A stretch of 64,000 nucleotides of DNA, taken from contig JACKEQ010000005.1 of NCBI GenBank assembly GCA_020632885.1, forward strand, positions 219,552 to 283,551. Direction: 5' to 3'. The translations under genes were made by a program, and so were the position numbers. The notes beneath the pieces were generated by a model. It made no database searches, was not told the origin of the DNA, and worked only from the letters and a program-made list of their open reading frames with translations. This document shows, piece after piece, positions 29,807 to 39,236 of the stretch (the stretch's first letter is position 1; each line of letters starts with the position of its first letter). This stretch comes from Alphaproteobacteria bacterium (GTDB lineage: Bacteria; Myxococcota_A; UBA796; GCA-2862545).

Positions 29807-30388
29807 ATGACACCTCGCATCCTCGCAGCCGCGCTCGTCGCGCTCGTCCCCACCGCCGCCCTCGCCGATTGCGTCCATGGCCCGGACCCCGACACGTGCG
29901 ACGCCGTGGATCGGGCGGTGACCTACGTGAACGGGCTCCGGCCCGGCACCCTCGACGAGCTCGCGTCCAACGTCCGGCTCCGCCCGACCTCGATCTACGA
30001 CCAGCTCGCCGAGCTCCGCGCGAGCGCGGCCGACTGTACGTCCGGCGCATCGAACGTCGACATCGACTGGGTCATGGGCGGCACGTACACCCTCACGACC
30101 CTCGAGGGCGAGAGCGACATCGGGCCGTTCGCGGGGACCGTGAACCGCCGGAGCCACCAGTTCTTCGGCCAGGTCGGCTCGGGCTTCGACTTCGTCGGGC
30201 TGATCTCCTCACAGTACCGCGGCGATGGCCGGGTGTTCGGTGACCTGAACGCGACCGACTGGGTCGCCGGGCACTGGATCCGCGTCTCCGGGGGCACGGG
30301 CGTGTACGTCGTGCTCTCCGGCAGCTGCGACGTCCCGCTCCCCGACCCGTTCGAGCCCTGGTACGGCGCGCCCCTGCAGTGGTTCTGA
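29807..30388 (+). CDS. Secreted protein, distant paralogue of 33911-36113
   Basis: 193 residues with AAGGAGAGG six bases upstream. The signal peptide is MTPRILAAALVALVPTAALA. Two Cys pairs are visible (DCVHGPDPDTCDA; DCTSG with GSCDV). The C-terminal block WVAGHWIRVSGGTGVYVV, followed by SGSC, is the same pattern as FAGRWKRVKGARGVFYGVSGVC in the two downstream paralogues. Beta-rich; function unknown. Confidence 0.75.
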   Translation: MTPRILAAALVALVPTAALADCVHGPDPDTCDAVDRAVTYVNGLRPGTLDELASNVRLRPTSIYDQLAELRASAADCTSGASNVDIDWVMGGTYTLTTLEGESDIGPFAGTVNRRSHQFFGQVGSGFDFVGLISSQYRGDGRVFGDLNATDWVAGHWIRVSGGTGVYVVLSGSCDVPLPDPFEPWYGAPLQWF

Positions 30389-30405
30389 CGTCGCGCTGAG
30401 CGCCG

Positions 30406-33400
30406 TCAGGCCCGCCGGCGCCGCAGGAGGACGACGGCGAGCGCGAACGGCAGCAGCCCCGCGCCGCCCGGCCCCGACGCGCAGTACCAGAACGCCGGCC
30501 CCGTCGTCACGTCGGTGTCGGTGTCCGTGTCCGCATCGGTGTCCGCGTCCGCATCGGTGTCCGCGTCCGCATCGGTGTCCGCGTCCGCATCGGTGTCGGC
30601 ATCGGCGTCCGCGTCCGCATCGGTGTCCGCGTCCGCGTCCGTGTCGGCGTCCGCGTCCGTGTCCGTGTCCGTGTCCGTGTCCGTGTCCGTGTCCGTGTCC
30701 GTGTCCGTGTCCGTGTCGGCGTCGGTATCGGTATCGGTATCGGTATCGGTATCGGTATCGGTATCGGTATCCGCATCCGCGTCGGCGTCCGCGTCGGCGT
30801 CGGCATCGGTGTCCGCGTCGGCATCGGTGTCCGCGTCGGCATCGGTGTCCGCGTCGGCGTCGGTGTCCGCATCCGCATCGGTGTCCGCGTCGGTGTCCGC
30901 GTCGGCGTCGGCGTCGGCGTCGGTGTCCGCATCCGCATCCGCATCCGCATCGGCGTCCGCGTCCGCGTCGGTGTCCGCATCCGCATCGGTGTCCGCGTCG
31001 GCGTCGGCGTCCGCATCCGCATCCGCGTCCGCGTCCGCATCCGCATCCGCATCGGTGTCCGCATCCGCATCCGCGTCCGCGTCCGTGTCACTGTCCGCAT
31101 CGGCGTCCGCGTCCGCGTCGCTGTCCGCATCGGCGTCCGCATCCGCATCCGCGTCGGTGTCCGCGTCGGTGTCCGCGTCGCCGCCGCCGGGCGGTCCGTC
31201 GATGCTGAGCGTCACGTCACCGCAGGCGGAACGAAGGGCACCGATGGCCACCACGACGTCCTCGCCTTGCGACAGGGACACGGTGACCTCCTGGACGGTG
31301 TCGTCCGCACAGGCCACCTCGGTGCTCGTGGGACACGGTGTGCGCACCGAGACGGACGCCGCCACCGAGCCCGTGACGCGGAAGGTGTGGTCTCCCGCCA
31401 CCAGCGCGTGGAAGGCGAGGGTGCGGTCCGAGTACGTCGTGAGGCAGGACTGGGCGACCCGATCGAGCTGGGCGCACGTGGTGCCCGACCACACGGAGTC
31501 GCCGGTGCTCGAGCCGAGGTCGACCGTGGGGTCCTCGCAGCTGTCGGGCACACCGCGGATCTCGAGCTGGAGATCGCCGCAGTCGCTGCCGTCGTAGCCG
31601 TCGAGGACCACGAAGACCTCTTCGGCCTCGTCGAGGCTCACGCCCGTGATGCGCGAGCGGGTTCCTTCGCCGCTGTCGTCGTCGCAGTCGAAGGGAGCGT
31701 AGGTGTCGCATCCCGAGCGGAGCGAGAGCACGGTGTCGTAGTCGCTGCCGTCCGTCTGGAAGCGGTAGGTGCCCTGGAAGGGAGCCACGAAGGACCGGGC
31801 GAGATCGGGAGAGCCGCCCCAGTCGGCCGACGCGCAGGGGATGCCCTCGAAGGTGCTCGTGAGCCCGCAGGTGTCACCGAAGGCCGTGATGCCCGGCCCC
31901 ACCGGCTCGGTCACGCAGGCGTCCACGCCATTGCAGTCCTCGTCGATACCGTTCTCGGGGTCGGCGGCACCGGGATGGATGCCCGGATCGTCGTCGTCGC
32001 AGTCCTCGTCGAGGGGGTAGGTGTCGCCGTCGAGGTCGTCGTCGGGCGTGTTGGGCTCGCAGTCGTCGTCGAGGCCGTTGTACGGGATCTCCAGGCGACC
32101 GGGGCTGCTGAGGGAGGTCGTGTCGTCGCAGTCCGCCGCGACGGGGCCCGCGTTCGGTGGGGCGACGCAGGCGGACATCTGCGTGCCGGGGTAGCCGTCG
32201 AAGTCCGCGTCCACGAAGAAGATCTGGAGCGGCAGGCCCTCGTCCACCGCGCCGTCGCAGTCGTTGTCGAGGCCGTCACACGCCTCCGGGGCGCCGGGGA
32301 ACACGGTGGGTGCGTAGTCGTCGCAGTCCTCCCCCGCAGGATGGGTGTCCGAGTCGGCGTCCAGGGTCAGGTCGGGCGCGCCGGGTCCGCCGAACGCCCC
32401 GATGTCCGCACGGCTCAGGTCGGGGTCCTGGTGGCTGGGGTCTCCGGCGTCGATGAGCGGGCTGCCGGGCATCGGGACCATGGAGACGGGGTCACACCCG
32501 CGGGTGCGGTCGCGGAGCATGGGGTCCGCGAACACGGCACCCGTGCCGGCACCACCGTCCCACGGGAAGTCCGCCCCGTTGAGGAAGTAGGCGTTGTAGC
32601 TGATGTTCGCGTTTGGCGCATCCACACCGATGGCCGCGGTGTTCTCGAGGAACAGGTTGTCGACCAGCGCCGCTCCGGCGGCGTCGCCGCCCCAGATGTC
32701 CACCGCGCCGCCCTCGCCCGAGAGGTTGCCCACGAAGTGGTTGTTGAGGACGGTCATGTCGCCCAGGCTGCCGTTCCCGATGGACAGCGCCGCGCCGAAG
32801 TTCGACTGGTTGTAGGCGAAGAGCGAGCTCACCACGGCCCGGTTGGCCACTCCCCCGTCGGCCCAGAAGATCCCGCCCGACTCGTCGCTGCCGCGGTTGG
32901 AGCAGAAGAGCGACTGCACGACGACCATGTCGCCCGAGTCCTCGATCATGGCGGCGCCACCGTCGTCCTCGGCCACGTTGTCGTCGAACCGCGTGCGCTG
33001 CACGATGCCGCTCGTCCGGAGGAGATAGAGCCCGCCGCCGTCGTGGGCGGAGCCCCCTTCGAACGAGCTGTCGCGGATGCCGACGTCCGCGTCCTCGATG
33101 TAGACGAGGCCCCCGTCGTCCGCGCCGAACGCGTGGAGGAACTGCGTGTCCGAGATCTGGGCGGACCCGCCGCTCACGGCGATGGCCCCCCCCACGCCTC
33201 CGCTCTGCGCGAACCCCTCGAAGACGGAGTCCTCCACCACCACGTCGGACCCCTCCGCCGCGAGCCCCACACCGTAGGAGAACCCGGAGGACGCGGTGTG
33301 CACGAAGCAGTCGCGGAGCGTCAGAGCGGAGTCCTCGGCCCCCACCATGCCGTACTGCCCGACAGAGGCGTTCCCGACCTCGCAGGTGTCGAGCACCAGG

Positions 33401-33873
33401 CTGCCACCGTAGACCGCCACGTGGGCCCCGTTGCTGCCGGAGACCTGCGTGGCCATGCGCACCGCGGTGAGGTCGGCGCTCCCACCGTCCACGAGGAGCG
33501 AGATGCCCGAGGTGTCCCACGGCCACGGTGCGGCCACGCGATCGATCACCACGTCCGAGCCCACCAACGACCCTTCGATCTTGGCGCCTCGACCAGCCTG
33601 GCCGTCCAGGGTGACGCCCACGAGGTTCAGCGTGGCGCCGGGTGCGACGAAGAGCACCTCGTCGTACACCGCACGGCGGAGCCGGGTGACCGCGGAGCCC
33701 GCGCCGGTGATCGTGAGATCGATGGAGACGTAGATCGACCCCGTGTGCTGGCCCGCGGCGATCACGATGGTGTCGCCGGGATTGGACGCGTCCACGGCGG
33801 CCTGGACGGTGGGGTAGGCCGACGGGACCTGTCGATCCGCGGCGTGGGCGAGGAGAGCGAGGTGCAGCAGCAT
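30406..33873 (-). CDS. Surface protein: beta-helix, MopE-type motifs, Asp-Ala/Asp-Thr stalk, C-terminal anchor
   Basis: 1155 residues from the ATG at 33873 (signal MLLHLALLAHAA). A right-handed parallel beta-helix fills about 15-500 (PTVQAAVDASNPGDTIVIA, many G-x-D-V-V-V-x-D-S strands). Three MopE-type Asp/Cys motifs follow (ACDGLDNDCDGAVDEG; NGLDDDCEPN; NGIDEDCNGVDAC), then two PPC-like beta domains with paired Cys. A stalk of about 224 residues of alternating Asp with Ala or Thr leads to a hydrophobic tail ending in RRRRA (FWYCASGPGGAGLLPFALAV), a MYXO-CTERM/GlyGly-CTERM-like signal. Likely a calcium- or copper-binding adhesin displayed on a flexible acidic stalk (inference). Confidence 0.85.
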   Translation of the reverse strand: MLLHLALLAHAADRQVPSAYPTVQAAVDASNPGDTIVIAAGQHTGSIYVSIDLTITGAGSAVTRLRRAVYDEVLFVAPGATLNLVGVTLDGQAGRGAKIEGSLVGSDVVIDRVAAPWPWDTSGISLLVDGGSADLTAVRMATQVSGSNGAHVAVYGGSLVLDTCEVGNASVGQYGMVGAEDSALTLRDCFVHTASSGFSYGVGLAAEGSDVVVEDSVFEGFAQSGGVGGAIAVSGGSAQISDTQFLHAFGADDGGLVYIEDADVGIRDSSFEGGSAHDGGGLYLLRTSGIVQRTRFDDNVAEDDGGAAMIEDSGDMVVVQSLFCSNRGSDESGGIFWADGGVANRAVVSSLFAYNQSNFGAALSIGNGSLGDMTVLNNHFVGNLSGEGGAVDIWGGDAAGAALVDNLFLENTAAIGVDAPNANISYNAYFLNGADFPWDGGAGTGAVFADPMLRDRTRGCDPVSMVPMPGSPLIDAGDPSHQDPDLSRADIGAFGGPGAPDLTLDADSDTHPAGEDCDDYAPTVFPGAPEACDGLDNDCDGAVDEGLPLQIFFVDADFDGYPGTQMSACVAPPNAGPVAADCDDTTSLSSPGRLEIPYNGLDDDCEPNTPDDDLDGDTYPLDEDCDDDDPGIHPGAADPENGIDEDCNGVDACVTEPVGPGITAFGDTCGLTSTFEGIPCASADWGGSPDLARSFVAPFQGTYRFQTDGSDYDTVLSLRSGCDTYAPFDCDDDSGEGTRSRITGVSLDEAEEVFVVLDGYDGSDCGDLQLEIRGVPDSCEDPTVDLGSSTGDSVWSGTTCAQLDRVAQSCLTTYSDRTLAFHALVAGDHTFRVTGSVAASVSVRTPCPTSTEVACADDTVQEVTVSLSQGEDVVVAIGALRSACGDVTLSIDGPPGGGDADTDADTDADADADADADSDADADADADSDTDADADADADTDADADADADADADADADADADTDADADTDADADADADADADADTDADADADADTDADTDADADTDADADTDADADTDADADTDADADADADADADTDTDTDTDTDTDTDTDADTDTDTDTDTDTDTDTDTDTDADADTDADADTDADADADADTDADADTDADADTDADADTDADTDTDTDVTTGPAFWYCASGPGGAGLLPFALAVVLLRRRRA
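30513..31186 (-). repeat. Hexanucleotide repeat tract encoding (Asp-Ala/Thr)n
   Basis: About 674 bases built of six-base units that on the plus strand read GTCNGN or GTATCN. Sub-blocks are homogeneous: ten or so GTCCGT units end near 30714, then eight GGTATC units occupy 30724-30771, and blocks of GCATCC or GTCGGC occur elsewhere. The reading frame is kept throughout, so length changes occur in multiples of six bases, giving a variable-length stalk. Confidence 0.95.
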
Positions 33874-33910
33874 GGCCCATCCTACCCCAGAGACCGCCCC
33901 TCCGGCCGGG

Positions 33911-34998
33911 TCACGGGAGCGGGCCGTCGAACCAGCCGGCGAGAGCCGTCGGTGCGTCGGAGGCGCCGTGGCAGACGCCCGACACACCGTAGAACACCCC
34001 GCGCGCGCCCTTCACGCGCTTCCAGCGGCCCGCGAAGAACCCGCCGTCATCGGTCTCCGCGAAGAGCTTCCGCCCCGAGGTCTGGGCGCTGAACAGGGAG
34101 CCTTCGCTCCCCACCAGCGTTCCACGGCCCAGTGTGGCGCCGAACGTGCGGGTGCCGAGGTGCTGGGTGCCCGACACCGCGCCGTCGTCGTCGGTCCCGG
34201 TGAGCTCGGTCTTGTCGTAGGCGCCCGAGATGCCGTTCCGCACGGAGTCCGTCACTGTGCACCCACCGACCAGGAGGGCGCCGACCAGGGGCTGGAGGTC
34301 GTCCTCGACGGCCGCAGCGTCCGGTGTGGAGGCCGCTCCGAACCGGGTGCTGTACGCCGCGGACGCGTCGTCGGCGAGCCGGGCCGCGACGTCGGTCAGG
34401 TAGACCGGCTCGACGAACAGGTCCTGATTGGGGAAGGAGCCGGTGTCGATCCGCAGGGCGAGCTCGACCCCGCAGGTCCCCGTGCCCGCGGAGACGGGCA
34501 TGGTGTAGGCGAGGGCGGGTGGGATGGGCGCGATCTCGTCGAACCCGAACTGGAAGTGCGCGGACTCCATGGTCTCGCCGCCACCCAGGGTACCCGCCGC
34601 CCTCAGGATCACGATGTCGCCGGGCGGCCCCGAGACACTGAACCCCGACGACACGCCCAGCGGGAGCTGCTCGGGCGACGAAGGTGACGTGGCTCGCGTC
34701 CAGGGTGAGGAACCGCTGGCCGGCCGTCGTGCTGGACCCACCCCACTCGCACTCGAACTTGTACAGCAGGGTCGTCGAGGGCGGGATGTTCGCGACATCG
34801 TAGGTGATGGGGAGCGTGAAGCGGACGTCGATGGAGGACGTCCCCGCAGTCGGGCCCGGCACGGCGACCTGCCAGCTCTCGAAGAGGACGGAGCTCGGGA
34901 GCGGTGGGCTCCCCGCGGTAGGTGTGGCTCGGCACGCCGGTGAGCTCCTGGTCGAGCACGTAGGGGGTGGCGAGCGCGGTGGTGAGCAGGGCGAGCAT
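33911..34998 (-). CDS. Secreted beta-rich protein, copy A, two frameshifts
   Basis: About 362 residues after repair. The ATG at 34998 has GGAGG four bases upstream, and the signal-like start is MLALLTTALATPYVL. Frames change near 34895 and 34680. The reconstructed body has TSSIDVRFTLPITYDVANIP, GDIVILRAAGTLGGGETM, a helical segment with ARLADDASAAYSTRFG, and the C-terminal block RKLFAETDDGGFFAGRWKRV, followed by GVFYGVSGVC and a WFDGPLP end. Copy B (35064-36113) has the same order of blocks and the same promoter elements. No known family; function unknown. Confidence 0.7.
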
Positions 34999-35018
34999 GG
35001 GGCCTCCAGGGTCGCCGG

Positions 35019-35051
35019 ATACTACGCAGGCCGCGCGGACGCGGGTCACAC
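35019..35051 (-). promoter_or_regulatory. Candidate promoter of copy A
   Basis: On the minus strand GTGTGACCC (35051-35043) is followed after 16 bases by CGTAGTAT (35026-35019), 20 bases before the start codon. The same pair with 17-base spacing occurs upstream of copy B. Confidence 0.45.
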
Positions 35052-35063
35052 ACCCCGCTCACG

Positions 35064-36113
35064 TCACGGGAGCGGGCCGTCGAACCAGCCGGCGAGGGCC
35101 GTCGGTGCGTCGTTGGCGCGTCGCAGACGCCTGACACGCCGTAGAACACCCCGCGCGTGCCCTTCACGCGCTTCCACCGGCCCGCCACGAAGCCGCCGCC
35201 CTCCGTCTCCGCGAAGAGCTTCCGGCCGGACGTCTGGGCGCTGAACAGGGACGCCGCGCTACCCGCGAGGGTGCCGTCGCCGAGCGTCGCGCCGAAGGTG
35301 CGGGTGCCGAGGTCCTGCGTCCCCGAGAGGTCACCGTCGTCGTCCTCCCCGTGAGCACCGTCTTGTCGTACGCGCCCGCCAGGATCTTCTGCACGACCGG
35401 GAACTGCGTGCACCCGCCGTCCGCCAGAGCGTCCACGAGGGGCTGGAGCTCCGCCGCGATGGTGTCGTCGTCGGGCGTGTCCCGGCCCCCGAAGCGGTCG
35501 GCGTAGGCTTCCTCGGCGATGCTGCGGAGATCGCTGGCAAACTCCGAGACCGGGTCGATGGGGAGCAACAGGGGCTGGTCGGCGAACGCATCCTCGCCCG
35601 ACCCGCTCGCGACGACCTCGAAGATGCAGAACCCCGTGCCGGCATCGGACGGGGAGGCGCTGATGGGCGCCTGGAGGCGCACGCTCCGGAGCTGCTCCCC
35701 GCCGGCCAGGGTACCGAAGGCCCTCACGGCGAAGAAGTCGCCCCCGGCGGCGGTGACCACGACCTTGGTGAAGGTGGAGTTCACATCGAGGTCCTCGGGG
35801 TCGAAGGTGAGCGTCATCCCCGACTCCGGGACGACCTGGGCGGGGTTGACGGTGGAGCTCCCCCAGTCGCACTTCGCCCGCCAGGTGAGGCTCGCCCCAG
35901 GAGGCGGAGACAGGACGCCGAACGAGGAGTTGAGGGCGATCTCGATGTCGACGGACGTGGTGCCTGCCGGGGGCCCGCGATGCCGGACCGAACGAAGCTC
36001 TCGGACGCCGTGGTGTCCATGAAGGAGAGGTAGGAGTGAGACGGCTCGTCGGGTAGTCCCGGGCTGAGCACGAAGGGGTTGGCCAGGGCGGCAGAGACGA
36101 GGGAGATGATCAT
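35064..36113 (-). CDS. Secreted beta-rich protein, copy B, about three frameshifts
   Basis: About 350 residues after repair. The ATG at 36113 has GGAGG four bases upstream, and the signal is MIISLVSAALANPFVL. Frames change near 35975, 35350 and 35115. The blocks match copy A: SGMTLTFDPEDLDVNSTFTK, RAFGTLAGGEQLRSVRL, YADRFGGRDTPDDDTIAAEL, GTQDLGTRTFGATLGDG, RKLFAETEGGGFVAGRWKRV, then GVFYGVSGVCD and DAPTALAGWFDGPLP. The number of breaks is high, so either error-prone sequence or true decay is possible. Function unknown. Confidence 0.65.
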
Positions 36114-36134
36114 GAGGCCTCCAGGGGGTCCTCC

Positions 36135-36180
36135 ATACTACGGAGATTGGACCGACCTGGGGTCACACCCGACTCACGCG
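36135..36180 (-). promoter_or_regulatory. Candidate promoter and shared 14-base element of copy B
   Basis: On the minus strand CGCGTGAGTCGGGT (36180-36167) overlaps GTGTGACCC (36168-36160), followed after 17 bases by CGTAGTAT (36142-36135). The first element is identical to 4912-4899 upstream of the lipoprotein gene at 4413-4856; a near match (CGTGAGCGGGGT) lies upstream of copy A. Confidence 0.45.
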
Positions 36181-36194
36181 TCGGACCCGCGGAC

Positions 36195-36620
36195 TCAGCC
36201 GTCCAGCTCGTCGAGCAGACGCCCGAGCTGCTCGCGGGTCATGTCGAACTCGCCCTCGGTGCGCTCGCTGCCCTCCAGCCGCACCCGGCGGACCTCCGCC
36301 GACCGCGGGCCCACCTCGACCTCGTAGAACCCCTTCCCGCGCAGGTCGCCCGGCACCGTGCGGAGGATGGCACCGCCGAGCTCCGGGGCGATCTCCTGGG
36401 CCTCGACCTTCTCCGGGAGGCTGCGCAGACGGCCTTCCAGCGCACGCGCACGCTCCGCGATGTCCCAGGGCTGGTCACGCTCCACGCGCACCCGGCGGAC
36501 CCGCGCGCCGATCAGGCCCGCGCGCTCCACGTCGATCTCGGCAGCGCCGCCCTCGCGCTCGACGCGCACGCGCCCCGACCCGTCCAGGCCGTCCAGCTCG
36601 CTGTCGAGATCCCGGCTCAT
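36195..36620 (-). CDS. Small charged protein of the spoVR operon
   Basis: 141 residues. The ATG overlaps the spoVR stop by four bases (ATGA). The protein is rich in Glu and Arg, with strand-like repeats (RVRVEREGGAAEIDVERAG, VRRVRVERDQ, EVEVGPRSAEVRRVRLEG) and a helix ending EQLGRLLDELDG. No signal or membrane segment, no recognised family. Its position as the fourth gene of prkA-yeaH-spoVR suggests an accessory role there. Confidence 0.72.
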   Translation of the reverse strand: MSRDLDSELDGLDGSGRVRVEREGGAAEIDVERAGLIGARVRRVRVERDQPWDIAERARALEGRLRSLPEKVEAQEIAPELGGAILRTVPGDLRGKGFYEVEVGPRSAEVRRVRLEGSERTEGEFDMTREQLGRLLDELDG

Positions 36621-38128
36621 CGGACCTCCTCCCGCGTGACCTCGCTGCCGTCGTGGGACATCCGGATCGGCTTCCCCTCCAGCAGCGTCTCGAGATGCAC
36701 CGGGCGCCCCCAGAGCGCCGCGAGGTTCGCGAGGGTCACGCTCGCCCAGTCGAGCTGGATGTCGAGACCCTCGTGCTCGTGGGTGAGCAGGAGCTCGCCC
36801 CGGTTCGCGAAGTTGGCGTCGTACACGTAGATCCGTGGGGTGCCACGGCTCGCGAGCATCTGCAGGAGCTGCTTCTTCACGTCCGCGAACTCACGGCTGT
36901 CCACCACCCACTCGTCCGCCTTCTTGTCGAACTTGGTGGTGAAGAACCCCTGCTCCCGGCAGAACTCGGGGGTGAGGAAGGTGTCGAGGAAGGTGATGTC
37001 GTTGTGGGTGCGGCGCACCTCGAAGAGCTTGTCGCGCCCCAGCATGGCGCCCGTGTCCCAGGCCTTCCGCTCGCGCGGATCGGTGCAGTCGAGCCAGTCC
37101 TTGCCGAACTGACCGCGGTCCCAGCGCCGCTCGATGTGCCGGTAGAGCTCCACGCCCAGCTTGTACGGGTTGAGCTGGCCGGGCCGCTGGGCGACGGTGC
37201 CCGAGTGGTGGTCGGCGTAGTCGATGACCTCGGAGTCCGTGAGGATGTGCTTGGTCATCAGCTTGGTGTGCCAGTAGGTGGCCCACCCCTCGTTCATGAT
37301 CTTCGTCTGGCCCTGCGGCGCGAAGTAGTACGCCTCGTCCCGGATGATCTGCAGGATCTGGCGCTGCCACTTCGCCAGCCGGGCGTGCTGGAGCAGGAAG
37401 CCGAGCACGTCGCGCACGGGCTCCTCGGGGTACCGGGCCGCCTTCTCCGCCTGGCTGGCCTTCTTCTCGCGCTGGGCGGCGAGGAACTCAGGCGGGTTGA
37501 TGTGCCGGTCCATGTAGTGACGCTCGCTCGGGAGCCGGGCCCACGGAGCCGTCGTCCTCGGGCTCCTCGGTGGCCTTCCGGGTGCGCTGGATGTGCGGCA
37601 GGTAGGGGTCGATCAGGTTGTCGAGCGACAGGCACATGTCCACGAACTGCTCGACGGTGCTGGCCCCCTCGCGGTCGATGATGTCGCGCACCCGGGTGGC
37701 GTGGTTGGCCATCTGGTCGAGCATCTTCCGGTTGGTGGGCTTGAACCAGTGGTTGTTCTTGAAGAAGTCCACGTGGCCGAACACGTGGGCCATCACGAGC
37801 TTCTGGTCCACCACGAGGTTGCAGTCCATGAGGTAGGCATACGAGGGGTCGGTGTTGATCACCATCTCGTAGATCTTGGAGAGCCCGTACTCGTAGGACT
37901 TCTGCATCTCCAGGAACTCCATCCCGAAGCGCCAGTGCGGGTACCGCGTGGGGAACCCGCCGTACGCGGCGATCATGTTGATCTCCTCGTACGTGCACAT
38001 CTCGAAGACGGTCTCGAAGAAGTCGAGGCCGTACTCCTCGCAGATCTGCTTGATCTCCAGGCGGGCGTCCTCCAGCTCCGGGGGAGCTGGCGACCCTCGC
38101 GCAGGAACCGGCTCGAGATCTTCGCCAT
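36617..38128 (-). CDS. SpoVR family protein, two frameshifts
   Basis: About 500 residues. The ATG at 38128 overlaps the yeaH stop by one base (TGATG). Conserved blocks are CTYEEINMIAAYGGFPTRYP, HWRFGMEFLEMQKSYEYGLS, LVMAHVFGHVDFFKNNHWF, IMNEGWATYWHTKLM, NPYKLGVELYRHIERRWD and TPRIYVYDANF. One base is missing near 38082 (run of G on the plus strand) and another change lies near 37550, interrupting the RHYMDRHINPPEF junction. SpoVR-type proteins act with PrkA and YeaH in stress or spore-cortex related physiology; the molecular function is not settled. Confidence 0.9.
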
Positions 38129-39206
38129 CAGTTGCCCTTCCCGAGCAGCTCGCGGATGCTGTTCATGATGCCTTCGCGGTTGGGGACCCTGGAGAGCACG
38201 ACCTGCTCGTCCTCCGGGAACGCGCCCTCGAGGTCCTTGATGAACTGGCCGCTGCCGTACTGGCTGTCGACCTGGGCGTAGCTGAACTGGTTGCTCATCG
38301 GGACCAGCTCGTCGCGCAGGAGCTTGATGCAGGTCTTGGTGTCCGACTGCGACCAGTTGTCGCCGTCCGAGAAGTGGAACGGGTAGATGTTCCAGTCCGC
38401 CGGTGGGTAGTCCTTCTGGAGGATCTCGAGGGCCAGCTTGTAGGCCGAGGAGATGAGCGTCCCGCCCGACTCCCGCGTGCGGAAGAAGGTCTCGCGGTCG
38501 ACCTCCCGCGCCGAGGCGTCGTGGATGATGAAGCGGGTCTCCACGTCGTCGTAGTTGTGCTTCAGCCACGCGTCGATCCAGAAGGCCTCGCTGCGCACGA
38601 TCTCCTTCTGCTCATTCCCCATGGAGCCCGAGACGTCCATCATGTAGACCACCACGGCCGCCGACCGCGGCTCGGTCTCCACCTCGAACGTGCGGTAGCG
38701 CTTGTCGTCCTTGATGGGCACGATGGGGCGTCCGGGTGGAAGCCCCCGCTCGCGATGGTCCGCTGGAGCGCCCGCCGGTACGTCCTCTTGAAGTGCCGGA
38801 GGCTCTGGGGCCCTGCTGCGCGATGCCCTTGTAGGTGGTCTTCGTGGTCTTGGTCTGGCGGTTGCCCTTGGGCTCGATGCGCGGGAGCTCGAGCTCCTCG
38901 CCGAGGATCTCGGCGAGCTCGTCCACGGTGAGCTCGACCTCGAGCATGTGCTCGCCGGACGCGTCGCCCGCGCGTGGCCCCTGGCCCGGCTGGTCGCCCT
39001 CGCCCTCGCCCCTGGCCCACGCCACCCTGGTTCTTCCCGTACCGCAGTCGCGGGATGCCGATCTGCGGCAGGGGATGGAGACGGTCTCCTTGCCCTTCCG
39101 CCCGCCCGATGAGCTCGCCGGAGCTCATGTAGCGGCGGAGGTCGCGGCGGACGCGGCCGCGCACGATGTCGCGGAAACGCCCGAGATCACGGTCGATGTT
39201 GAGCAT
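38128..39206 (-). CDS. YeaH/YhbH family protein (DUF444), several frameshifts
   Basis: About 360 residues. The N-terminus is MLNIDRDLGRFRDIVRGRVR, then RRYMSSGELIG. The frame is disturbed near 39100-39070 (two compensating changes), 39015, 38809 and 38726, all in G/C runs. Intact blocks are HMLEVELTVDELAEILGEEL, TTKTTYKGIAQ, and a C-terminal VWA-like domain with the metal site MMDVSGSMGN, FIIHDASAREVDRETFF and ESGGTLISSAYKLALEIL. The family is almost always between prkA and spoVR, as here. Breaks in a conserved housekeeping-type gene point to sequence error. Confidence 0.87.
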
Positions 39207-39236
39207 CAGTCCTCCTCAGGTGCACGGGCGTGGGCG

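Noticed and set aside
30515..31597. Plus-strand Ser-Val/Ser-Ala repeat protein
   Set aside because: It is the antisense reading of the Asp-Ala/Asp-Thr tract; the minus-strand frame has the signal peptide, domains and C-terminal anchor.
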